Assembly (NCBI GenBank): GCA_045579085.1
Contig: JAZNLO010000010.1
Location: 16,761 to 80,760 of the forward strand
Length of the DNA stretch: 64,000 nucleotides
Origin: RGIG2206 sp045579085
Lineage (GTDB): Bacteria > Bacillota > Clostridia > Oscillospirales > Acutalibacteraceae
Direction of reading: 5' to 3'
A program made the position numbers and the translations under genes. Positions 55,603 through 62,495 of this stretch are shown in pieces. The notes under the pieces were generated by a model. It worked only from the letters and a program-made list of their open reading frames with translations. It searched no databases and was not told the origin of the DNA. The first letter of the stretch is position 1. Every line of letters begins with the position of its first letter.

Positions 55603-57642
55603 ATGGATAAATTTATCGGAAAGCGACTTGACACCCGTTATGAGATACGTGAAATCATCGGCGTAGGCGGAATGGCGGTTGTTTACAAAGCGTATGACTG
55701 CATTGAAGACAGAATTGTTGCGATAAAAATATTAAAAGAAGAATTTGTCCGTAACAGTGAATTCTTAAATCGATTTAAAAATGAGTCAAAGGCAATAGCG
55801 GTGTTATCACATCCGAATATAGTTAAGGTTATGGACGTAAGCTTTGGCGATAATTTCCAGTATATAGTAATGGAATATATCGACGGGATAACCCTCAAGG
55901 AGTATATTCAGAGAACGGGTGCGCTGCCTTGGAAAAACGCGCTGTACTTCATAGTTCAAACATTGCACGCCTTGCAGCATGCGCATGATAAGGGTATTGT
56001 TCATAGGGACGTAAAGCCGCAGAACATAATGCTCTTACGTGACGGAACTATCAAGGTTACAGATTTTGGCATAGCCAGATTTGCTCGCAGCGAGCAGAGA
56101 ACACTCACCGATAAGGCAATAGGCTCAGTGCACTATATCAGTCCTGAGCAGGCAAGAGGCGACCTTATCGACGAAAAAGCAGACCTTTATTCAGTTGGCG
56201 TAATGCTGTACGAGATGCTTACAGGTCAGCTCCCCTTTGATGGCGACAGTGCTGTCAGCGTAGCGCTCAAGCATATGCAAAACGACCCCACTCCGCCCCG
56301 TGAGCTCAACCCATCAATTCCGGCAGGGCTTGAGCAAATTGTTATGAGGGCGATGCAGAAGAGCCCAAGCAGACGTTATCATTCAGATGCAGAGATGCTC
56401 AGGGACCTTGAGGAGATTAAGCGTGACCCGTCTGCAAAGTTTTTCTATGATTCAAACTATGGCTTAGATAACAGCCCCACCAGATATATCGGCGCCATCG
56501 GAAACGAAAAGAGAATGAGCAGAGACGTGGCGGCAGAGAAGATAGACGGCTTGTATAATACCGATAAGGCTAACGACAAGCCTAAGTATGAGGTAATAAA
56601 TAAGCAGGAAAAGGAAGAAGAAAAGTCCTCGCTTATACCGATTTTGGCAGCGATAGCATCAGTTCTGGTTGTTACAGTTGTTGCTTTCGGCGCTTGGTTC
56701 TTAATCCAGTATTTTGACACAGGCACAACAGGCTCTGTAAGATGCCCGAACCTTGAAAGACTTGATTATAAAGAGGCGCAGGAGAAGAACTCGTCGATTA
56801 AAATTGTTGTTGAAGAATGGCAGTATTCGGAGGAGTTTTCATACGGCCAGATTATCAGTCAGTCACCGGCAGCTGATAAGCATCTTAAAACAGGCTCAAC
56901 CGTAAAGGTTATTGTAAGTAAGGGCAAGGAAGCTGTCTATATGCCTGACCTTCAGGGTTATACGCTTGAGGCGGCACAGGCTGCATTGGCGCAATACAAC
57001 TTGCAAAAAGAGATAAAAGTAGAGCACGAGTACCACAACTCGATTGCCTCTGGCGAGGTTATAAGAACAGACCCCGCAGGAAACGGCGAGATAGACGAAG
57101 CCACACAGGTTACAATCTATCTTAGCAAGGGACCTGAGCCAAATATGGTTGAGATGCCGAGCGTTGTAGGTAAATCACAAAATGCCGCAACTAAGAATAT
57201 TGAGAGAGCGGGCTTGAGAGTTAAGGTTACCGAGAGTGACAGCACGGTAGCTAAAGGAATTGTATTGTCCGCCAGATGCAACGGCGATATCGTCAACGAG
57301 GGCGATAAGGTTGTATACGGCTCAACGATTGAGATAACCGTAAGCACAGGAAAAGCGCCCAGTGCAGTAAAAACCTATAATGTTATAATTAACGTACCGC
57401 GTCCCGCTGAGTATTATACCGACACCTATACAGTCAAGGCTGTGTGCGGCTCTCAGAGCAAATCGAAGAAAGAGCTTAAGGATAACTACGAGTTTAACTT
57501 CGATGTTACCAACACAATGGGTACGATAAAGGTTTATATCGATGATAACATTTATCAGACTTGGGAATACAACGTCAGCGACGGCAAAGTCACTGTTAAA
57601 TGCGTTGATACGAAAGACCTTTCGTCGATAACTGAGCAATGA
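55603..57642 (+). CDS. prkC: PASTA-domain Ser/Thr protein kinase
   Basis: A 679-residue membrane kinase. The kinase domain (about 10-270) has GVGGMAVVYKA, the catalytic HRDVKPQN, DFGIA and SPEQARG. A juxtamembrane part precedes a single membrane helix (about 346-368), then three PASTA repeats (about 375-440, 441-512, 513-585) that bind muropeptides, and an unusual extra C-terminal domain of some 90 residues. It signals cell-wall status and in spore-formers helps germination. AAAGGAG precedes the ATG. It overlaps rsgA by four bases. Confidence 0.95.
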   Translation: MDKFIGKRLDTRYEIREIIGVGGMAVVYKAYDCIEDRIVAIKILKEEFVRNSEFLNRFKNESKAIAVLSHPNIVKVMDVSFGDNFQYIVMEYIDGITLKEYIQRTGALPWKNALYFIVQTLHALQHAHDKGIVHRDVKPQNIMLLRDGTIKVTDFGIARFARSEQRTLTDKAIGSVHYISPEQARGDLIDEKADLYSVGVMLYEMLTGQLPFDGDSAVSVALKHMQNDPTPPRELNPSIPAGLEQIVMRAMQKSPSRRYHSDAEMLRDLEEIKRDPSAKFFYDSNYGLDNSPTRYIGAIGNEKRMSRDVAAEKIDGLYNTDKANDKPKYEVINKQEKEEEKSSLIPILAAIASVLVVTVVAFGAWFLIQYFDTGTTGSVRCPNLERLDYKEAQEKNSSIKIVVEEWQYSEEFSYGQIISQSPAADKHLKTGSTVKVIVSKGKEAVYMPDLQGYTLEAAQAALAQYNLQKEIKVEHEYHNSIASGEVIRTDPAGNGEIDEATQVTIYLSKGPEPNMVEMPSVVGKSQNAATKNIERAGLRVKVTESDSTVAKGIVLSARCNGDIVNEGDKVVYGSTIEITVSTGKAPSAVKTYNVIINVPRPAEYYTDTYTVKAVCGSQSKSKKELKDNYEFNFDVTNTMGTIKVYIDDNIYQTWEYNVSDGKVTVKCVDTKDLSSITEQ

Positions 57643-58523
57643 GTATGACATTGGAAGGATTAATCGTAAAGTCACTGTCAGGATTTTATTACGTCAGGAC
57701 AGAGGATAAAATAATAGAATGCAGAGCAAGAGGAGTCATGCGTAAAAACGGCGTGACTCCGCTTGTTGGTGATAGGGTAAAAATCTCGGTATCAGACGGG
57801 TTGTCCAGCGTGGACGAGATAGTTGGAAGACGAAACTTCTTGGTCAGACCGCCGGTGGCGAACGTTGACAGACTGTATATCATATCATCGTATGAAAACC
57901 CGTCGCCCAACACCTTGCTGATAGATAAGCAAATCTGCACCTGTGAAAAACAGGGGATAGAGCCGATAATCGTGCTTAATAAGTGCGATGAGGGCAACTT
58001 TGACGAGATACGTGATATATATGTAAAAGCGGGTTTTGAGGTTTACATAATATCGTGTAAAACAGGTGAGGGAATATCTGCCATTAAACAAAGCCTGAAA
58101 CGTGGAATAAGCGTGTTTACGGGCAACTCTGGGGTAGGTAAGTCGAGTTTGCTCAATACGTTGCTGCCTGAGCTTAACCTGAAAACAGGCGAGATAAGCG
58201 ATAAGCTTGGACGAGGCCGCCACACCACACGACACGTTGAACTGTTCGACATCGGTGAAGGCTGTCTGATTGCAGATACACCGGGCTTTTCAACGGTTGA
58301 GTGCGAGCCCATGCTTAAGGAGAGTATAGCGCCTCTGTTCAGAGAGTTTGACGATTTTCTCGGCGGCTGTAAGTTCACGTCTTGCTCGCATACTTGCGAA
58401 AAGGGCTGTCTGGTGATAGACGCTGTAAACAGTGGCAAGATAGCACGTTCGCGCCACGAGAGCTATTGCGAGCTATATAAAGAGGCGTCTATGCTTAATG
58501 ATTGGGAGGTCAGAACACGTTGA
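57639..58523 (+). CDS. rsgA: Ribosome small-subunit GTPase RsgA
   Basis: A 294-residue circularly permuted GTPase for 30S maturation. An N-terminal OB fold (about 1-65) is followed by NKCD (G4), then GNSGVGKSSLLN (G1) and DTPGFST (G3), the permuted order. The zinc knuckle CKFTSCSHTCEKGC lies near 243-256. It starts in the prkC stop (ATGA). Confidence 0.95.
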   Translation: MSMTLEGLIVKSLSGFYYVRTEDKIIECRARGVMRKNGVTPLVGDRVKISVSDGLSSVDEIVGRRNFLVRPPVANVDRLYIISSYENPSPNTLLIDKQICTCEKQGIEPIIVLNKCDEGNFDEIRDIYVKAGFEVYIISCKTGEGISAIKQSLKRGISVFTGNSGVGKSSLLNTLLPELNLKTGEISDKLGRGRHTTRHVELFDIGEGCLIADTPGFSTVECEPMLKESIAPLFREFDDFLGGCKFTSCSHTCEKGCLVIDAVNSGKIARSRHESYCELYKEASMLNDWEVRTR

Positions 58524-59137
58524 AGTGCGCGATAATATCAGGCGGAACTGCCCCAGGCGTTGACTTTTTGCAAGAAGCGGTCAGGGACTGCGATTTTATT
58601 ATTTGCGCAGATTTGGGATTGGAGTACGCGCGAAACGCAGGTATAACGGCTGATATCGCAGTGGGTGACTTCGACTCAGGCGCAGTTCTTAATAACTGCA
58701 AACGATTGGTGCGCTTGCCTGTTAAGAAGGACGATACCGATACAATGAGTGCCGCAAGGCTCGCAGTTGAAAATAAAGCAACACAAGCCGTTTTGCTCTG
58801 TTGCACAGGAACCCGCCTTGACCATACTTATGCCAATCTGTTTGTACTTGATTATCTTCGCAAAAACGGCGTTGATGCGCGTATATTGGATGAGCATAAT
58901 ACGGTGTTTTTGATTGCAAGCGGCAAGGTTGAGATTGAAAAAGAACGCAAATTTTTATCCTTGTTGCCGTTTTGCAGTCAGGTGAAAGGAGTTAGTGTAA
59001 GCGGAGTGAAATATCCGCTTGATAACGCTGATTTAAGCTCCGATTTCCCGATAGGCGTCAGCAACGAGATAACGCAGTCGCATGCTCAGTTGAGCGTTAA
59101 GAGCGGAACGCTCGCAGTAATACTGTCCGACGATTAA
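58520..59137 (+). CDS. thiN: Thiamine diphosphokinase
   Basis: A 205-residue enzyme making thiamine diphosphate from thiamine. GDFDSG (about 49-54) and KKDDTDTMSA (about 69-78) are the family signatures. It starts at TTG 58520 in the rsgA stop (TTGA) with GGGAGGT ten bases upstream; this start gives the usual KCAIISGG N-terminus. In Bacillus rpe lies between rsgA and thiN; here it is missing. Confidence 0.9.
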   Translation: MKCAIISGGTAPGVDFLQEAVRDCDFIICADLGLEYARNAGITADIAVGDFDSGAVLNNCKRLVRLPVKKDDTDTMSAARLAVENKATQAVLLCCTGTRLDHTYANLFVLDYLRKNGVDARILDEHNTVFLIASGKVEIEKERKFLSLLPFCSQVKGVSVSGVKYPLDNADLSSDFPIGVSNEITQSHAQLSVKSGTLAVILSDD

Positions 59138-59194
59138 CAAAACAACCCCCATCAGCGTATACTGTAACAACTGATACGACGGTGGGTGAGCAAA

Positions 59195-59344
59195 ATGAAA
59201 CGGCATAAATGTATCTCGCCGTGTGCGGTGCTTACCGCATTCGGATTGGGACTCATAATATCATATATATTTCCGCCCTGTGTGCTGGTGATAGTGCTGG
59301 TGTTCTGCCTGTTCACTCTCTGCTGTATCAGAATCCGACGCTGA
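59195..59344 (+). CDS. Small 49-residue membrane protein
   Basis: A small gene behind GGTGGGTGAG. The first 10 residues are basic with two cysteines, followed by a hydrophobic region of about 32 residues that can form one long or two short helices, then CCIRIRR at the end. Similar tiny proteins occur next to spoVM in other clostridia as I recall, but I do not know a function. Its place between thiN and spoVM and its ribosome binding site support it as real. Confidence 0.6.
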   Translation: MKRHKCISPCAVLTAFGLGLIISYIFPPCVLVIVLVFCLFTLCCIRIRR

Positions 59345-59360
59345 ACGGTGTGTGATAATT

Positions 59361-59444
59361 GTGAAAGTTGTTGTAGTAAAGAGCCCTCGCTTTTTAAGAG
59401 GCATACTTAAGCTTGTTTTCGGAATAAAAAATAACGAAGAATAA
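59361..59444 (+). CDS. spoVM: SpoVM, spore coat-anchoring peptide
   Basis: A 27-residue amphipathic peptide starting at GTG 59361. Residues shared with Bacillus SpoVM in the same positions: Met1, Lys2, Lys7, Pro9 (needed for curvature sensing), Phe11, Leu12, Gly14, Ile15 and Gly21. The gene order rsgA-thiN-spoVM is also as in Bacillus. SpoVM sits on the outer forespore membrane, recruits SpoIVA and starts the coat. It was readable only by eye because of its size. The ribosome binding site is weak (GGTGTGTGAT). It implies that this is an endospore-former. Confidence 0.85.
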   Translation: MKVVVVKSPRFLRGILKLVFGIKNNEE

Positions 59445-59469
59445 AATAATACTTATGAACTACGCAACA

Positions 59470-59500
59470 AAAAACGCTTGCCTTTTTGGCAAGCGTTTTT
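59470..59500. terminator. Bidirectional terminator after spoVM
   Basis: Stem AAAAACGCTTGCC, loop TTTTT, perfect complement; it also serves the opposing membrane-protein gene. Confidence 0.9.
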
Positions 59501-59511
59501 TAAAATATCTA

Positions 59512-59928
59512 TCAGTATTTCTTTCTTATTATCAAGTAGCTTATCCAGTAAATCAAGATTAAGAAGCAAACTGTATACGATAAGGTAGCGGCAAGAGCTG
59601 TATTGTTCATTAGCTGCAAAACAATAACAGCAAGACCTGTTACAATGATGTAAACGATAAAAGAAATGCTCTTCGCTTTTTCAGAGATTGCTATGTTACG
59701 CTCGTCTGATTCAGCAATCTCTTGCTTTTTGATGGTTTCTTCACTTCTGGTTATCAAAAAATAGTTTTTCATTCTGGTAATACCTATTACCACTAAAGCA
59801 AGCCCCCAGAAAGATAAAAACTCATTTTCGGCGCCTATAATGTTAAATGCTAAAATCATCCCGATTCCTAAAACGATGTAACCTATTGCAAGATAAAGCC
59901 TGATTTTAAGCTTTTTTAAAAAGTTCAT
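59512..59928 (-). CDS. Four-helix membrane protein, DUF2178-like
   Basis: A 138-residue protein with two N-terminal helices (about 12-30 and 38-55), a charged middle with ESDERNIAISEKAKS (about 73-87), and two C-terminal helices (about 88-110 and 115-134). The ExDERN motif occurs in DUF2178-type proteins that are paired with a mini HTH regulator. ATG 59928 was chosen, eight bases after GAGGAG. Its start lies three bases after the HTH stop, so the two are coupled. Confidence 0.75.
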   Translation of the reverse strand: MNFLKKLKIRLYLAIGYIVLGIGMILAFNIIGAENEFLSFWGLALVVIGITRMKNYFLITRSEETIKKQEIAESDERNIAISEKAKSISFIVYIIVTGLAVIVLQLMNNTALAATLSYTVCFLILIYWISYLIIRKKY

Positions 59929-59930
59929 AG

Positions 59931-60128
59931 TCAAATCTCCTCAAAAATAAATATTTCTTCAATGGTAGAGTTAAAATACTTGGCAATTTTGTGAGCAAGC
60001 TGAAGCGAAGCGTTGTATTTGCCGTTTTCAAGCGAGATAATCGTCTGTCTGGTCACACTCACAGCATTAGCCAAATCCTCTTGCGTAACGTTGTGTACTT
60101 TTCTTAAGTCTTTGATTTTGTTATTCAA
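59931..60128 (-). CDS. Mini XRE-type HTH regulator
   Basis: A 65-residue helix-turn-helix protein ([23 protein letters not shown] and onward, about 6-60) of the YozG-like type. It starts at TTG 60128, just after GGAGGTGG; the longer frame reads through the ribosome binding site. A 6-4-6 palindrome GTAAAGCTTGCTTTAC between promoter and start is a likely autoregulatory operator. It is the first gene of a two-gene operon with the membrane protein. Confidence 0.85.
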   Translation of the reverse strand: MNNKIKDLRKVHNVTQEDLANAVSVTRQTIISLENGKYNASLQLAHKIAKYFNSTIEEIFIFEEI

Positions 60129-60143
60129 ACAACCACCTCCAAA

Positions 60144-60159
60144 GTAAAGCAAGCTTTAC
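60144..60159 (-). promoter_or_regulatory. Palindromic operator of the HTH/membrane-protein operon
   Basis: A perfect inverted repeat GTAAAG, four-base centre, CTTTAC, located just downstream of the -10 box, where a bound repressor would block transcription. Confidence 0.65.
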
Positions 60160-60165
60160 AATTTG

Positions 60166-60194
60166 ATTATATAAGCAACCCGCTTAAATGTCAA
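60166..60194 (-). promoter_or_regulatory. Sigma-A promoter of the HTH/membrane-protein operon
   Basis: On the minus strand: TTGACA, 17-base spacer, TATAAT, a perfect consensus match. Confidence 0.88.
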
Positions 60195-60268
60195 GCACAT
60201 TTTACATTTTGGTGAATGTTGAGGTCTATTTGTTAGTGAATAGTGAAAAGTGAAAAATGAAGAATACA

Positions 60269-60306
60269 AAAAGAACAGCCACCGCAAAAGCGATGACTGT
60301 TCTTTT
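60269..60306 (-). terminator. Terminator downstream of the T-arm remnant (cassette 1)
   Basis: Outer stem AAAAGAACAG with its complement, inner CGC-AAAA-GCG hairpin. On the minus strand it is followed by TTCTTTTTGTATT. Confidence 0.75.
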
Positions 60307-60313
60307 GTCAAGG

Positions 60314-60325
60314 CACTACAAAAAA
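60314..60325 (-). repeat. 12-base string shared with 61603-61614 (cassette 1)
   Basis: CACTACAAAAAA on the plus strand, found again between T-arm-like hairpin and terminator of the neighbouring gene. Confidence 0.7.
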
Positions 60326-60347
60326 GATATTTTGATTCAATTATACG

Positions 60348-60364
60348 GAGGGATTCGAACCCTC
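60348..60364 (-). other. tRNA T-arm remnant (possible attachment-site scar)
   Basis: On the minus strand GAGGG-TTCGAAT-CCCTC, a perfect 5-bp T stem with a fully canonical TTCGAAT T loop. No D arm, anticodon or 5' acceptor strand lies upstream; that place is taken by the end of the HTH gene. The 3' flank (CGTATAA...) could be the acceptor 3' strand. This is what remains when DNA inserts into a tRNA 3' end. A tmRNA 3' end is another possible source. Confidence 0.6.
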
Positions 60365-60375
60365 GTAAATAAAAA

Positions 60376-61440
60376 TCATATTTGTTTTAATGCTTTTTCG
60401 GCACTTGACACCCGTTCATTTGTTTTTTCTTTAGTAGTATTCCAAGAGGCATCAAGATCACCCTCAATAAACATTAGGCAATGCTTATCACTTTGATTAT
60501 CGACACACGCAAAAAACTCGTCTCGTGTTTTCAATAGTTCCTGCATATGCTCTTTGGCATTATCAAGGTTACCCATTTTGATATTTTGCGAAACCAAACC
60601 GGGCAAAAGACAGGTTTTTTGAAAGATTTGTCGGTGCGGTAAATAATCTCCACCAGATAAAAATGCATTTATAAGTCTCAACATATACTCATCTAATTCA
60701 AGACTGATTTTATCTGCATCGGGACCGCCTTCTGCACGAACGACTCTGCCTGCAAGTCTTATGCAACGAGAAGTAAAACGAGCCATTTGAGCAAAACTCT
60801 TTTTGACTTTCTCAAGAGCAATACCATTCTTGCCATCAGCAAAAGCAATTTCTGCTTCCCAATAATCCCTGAAGCCAAAAACATACGGTAGATTTTGCAG
60901 ATAACTTTCTGCCTTTTTATTATCTCCACACAAATCATAAGCTCTTGACATTAAATAATGTGTTTTGTAAATACGGTCTGCGACTGTTTCGTATCTAAAA
61001 ATACTATTTCCATAGCGTTCACATTCTTCTAAAAACTCTGATTTTGATATGGTAATTTTACCTTTAGCAAATAACTCAATATATGTTTCCAATGCAACAA
61101 CTGCGATATCAGAAATATCGGGATGTTTGTTAAAGAATTTAGAGGTAAGTACATATAACTCTTCAGCGCAATTTAAGTCGCTTATAAAGTTAATACCACC
61201 GAATTTTTGACGAATTTCTGTTACTTCTTTTAGGAAAGCAGAATCGGTGTGTCCTAAAAGCTTGTCGGTTGAAATTTCAAGAACACGTGCAAGTGGTACA
61301 ATTTGTGATATATCAGGCATACCTGAATCTGTCTCCCATTTTGAAATTGCTTGTGTAGAAACCCCAATAAGTTCTGCTAACTCACTTTGAGTAAAGTTCT
61401 TCTCTTTCCTATAAAGTTTTATGGTTTGACCTATTGTCAT
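60376..61440 (-). CDS. XRE-family regulator with large helical C-terminal part
   Basis: A 354-residue protein. An N-terminal HTH (about 5-62) with FTQSELAELIGVSTQAISKWE is followed by a helical C-terminal part of some 290 residues that may hold TPR-like repeats, as in peptide- or stress-sensing XRE proteins. It is a single gene with its own promoter. It is AT-rich relative to the core and lies between T-arm-like scars, so it is probably acquired. The signal and target genes are unknown. Confidence 0.82.
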   Translation of the reverse strand: MTIGQTIKLYRKEKNFTQSELAELIGVSTQAISKWETDSGMPDISQIVPLARVLEISTDKLLGHTDSAFLKEVTEIRQKFGGINFISDLNCAEELYVLTSKFFNKHPDISDIAVVALETYIELFAKGKITISKSEFLEECERYGNSIFRYETVADRIYKTHYLMSRAYDLCGDNKKAESYLQNLPYVFGFRDYWEAEIAFADGKNGIALEKVKKSFAQMARFTSRCIRLAGRVVRAEGGPDADKISLELDEYMLRLINAFLSGGDYLPHRQIFQKTCLLPGLVSQNIKMGNLDNAKEHMQELLKTRDEFFACVDNQSDKHCLMFIEGDLDASWNTTKEKTNERVSSAEKALKQI

Positions 61441-61493
61441 AAAGAATCACCTCGCTAAATATTCCGGTACCGTAACTATATAATATCAAATTA

Positions 61494-61523
61494 ATTATAC
61501 CGCGTACACCGATAAATTAGCAA
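61494..61523 (-). promoter_or_regulatory. Promoter of the large XRE regulator
   Basis: On the minus strand: TTGCTA, 18-base spacer, TATAAT. An 8-base palindrome CGGTACCG (61465-61472) between promoter and start may be an operator. Confidence 0.55.
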
Positions 61524-61556
61524 CAAAAAATCAACGGAGCGTTGAAAAAGAAAAAC

Positions 61557-61597
61557 ACCATTGTTGTCTAACCTAAAAAGGTTTAGATTTCAATGGT
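61557..61597 (-). terminator. Terminator of the protease gene (cassette 2)
   Basis: Outer stem ACCATTG/CAATGGT with an inner TCTAACC/GGTTTAGA stem; on the minus strand followed by GTTTTTCTTTTTC. Confidence 0.75.
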
Positions 61598-61602
61598 ATT
61601 TT

Positions 61603-61614
61603 CACTACAAAAAA
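61603..61614 (-). repeat. 12-base string shared with 60314-60325 (cassette 2)
   Basis: CACTACAAAAAA on the plus strand, in the same relative place as in cassette 1. Confidence 0.7.
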
Positions 61615-61634
61615 TGTAAAAGTCCTTTTGGAAG

Positions 61635-61651
61635 GAGAAATTTAAACTCTC
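61635..61651 (-). other. Degenerate T-arm-like hairpin at the protease gene end
   Basis: On the minus strand GAGAG-TTTAAAT-TTCTC: a 5-bp stem with one G-T pair and a loop differing from the canonical T loop in two bases. The distance to the shared 12-base string is 20 bases, against 22 in the other copy. It overlaps the protease stop codon. Confidence 0.5.
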
Positions 61652-62465
61652 ACACTCTTTTTAAATCCTTGCTAATTTGTGTTCTGAATTTAAGTATTTC
61701 GTTAGCTTTAATATAATAACCCAAATTTGCCATAATCTTAGTACTTGTTCCTACCGTTTGTTTTGTTGGAATATTTTTAACAATAAGTTCGCCATCTGCA
61801 GTATATTGTGGTCCGGAAAACAAAAACCCAATTAAAATAAGTCGCGACTGTCCCAAATATGTATTACCCCTTTTATCAGTATACCCGCCTTCGTTTAGGA
61901 TATAAATAGGTGATCCAGAAGAACCTGGCAAACACGCCATATCAATTAATCCTATTCCGTCTTCATTAAAATCAATGGCCGGATGTGATGATGTATATCC
62001 TTTTCGAAATATTGGAAAATTATTTCTGCTATCCCAAAGCCCTATGGGATATCCTACCATAACTAATTCTTCCAAAGCACTTAATTCCTCAAGTTTATCT
62101 TTGCTATATATCAAACTTTCATCGTTTGCTATATAAAATACTTCTTTATTGTGTATTCTTTTTATCTCTTCAAACAATGGATTTGCATAACAAAAACAAA
62201 TATCTTTATCACTATGAAAAATCCATTTCGTATTATAAGTAACTTTCAAATTTGTGGTTGATTCTTCTGCGGAATCTTTTATATGAACTTCAAATGTCGT
62301 AAGTTCATTCTCATTATAATTGATTACATGCTGATTGGTTATAATCACTGGAACAACATATCCATCAACCTTGAAATTAAAATAAGATCCTGTTCCGCAC
62401 CCACTTTTAGTTGAAATTCTAACTGTATTATACATCATTTGCTCAGAAACACTTTGTGGTTTCAT
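61650..62465 (-). CDS. Trypsin-like serine protease
   Basis: A 271-residue protein of the trypsin fold. The likely triad is His46 (TNQHVINY), Asp88 (SDKDICFCY) and Ser183 (GSSGSP, 181-186). No signal peptide or membrane segment is visible, so it is probably cytoplasmic, unlike HtrA, and it has no PDZ domain. ATG 62465 has GGAGG eight bases upstream. It follows the membrane-anchored protein in the same transcript. Standalone cytoplasmic trypsin-like proteases with an adjacent partner occur in predicted phage-defence or conflict systems; this role is inference. Confidence 0.8.
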   Translation of the reverse strand: MKPQSVSEQMMYNTVRISTKSGCGTGSYFNFKVDGYVVPVIITNQHVINYNENELTTFEVHIKDSAEESTTNLKVTYNTKWIFHSDKDICFCYANPLFEEIKRIHNKEVFYIANDESLIYSKDKLEELSALEELVMVGYPIGLWDSRNNFPIFRKGYTSSHPAIDFNEDGIGLIDMACLPGSSGSPIYILNEGGYTDKRGNTYLGQSRLILIGFLFSGPQYTADGELIVKNIPTKQTVGTSTKIMANLGYYIKANEILKFRTQISKDLKRV

Positions 62466-62495
62466 TATACATTCCTCCAAATATATTATTAACTT

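Noticed and set aside
59138..59194. Short inverted repeat CGTAT ... ATACG between thiN and the 49-residue gene
   Set aside because: Only five base pairs with a long loop and no T run; not enough for a terminator or operator call.
60348..60364. Complete tRNA gene at the T-arm sequence
   Set aside because: No D arm, anticodon arm or 5' acceptor strand can be formed from the upstream sequence, which is the coding end of the HTH gene; only the T arm is present.
60257..60496. 79-codon plus-strand frame crossing a terminator and the T-arm remnant
   Set aside because: It runs through structured non-coding sequence and the opposite-strand HTH gene and has no ribosome binding site.
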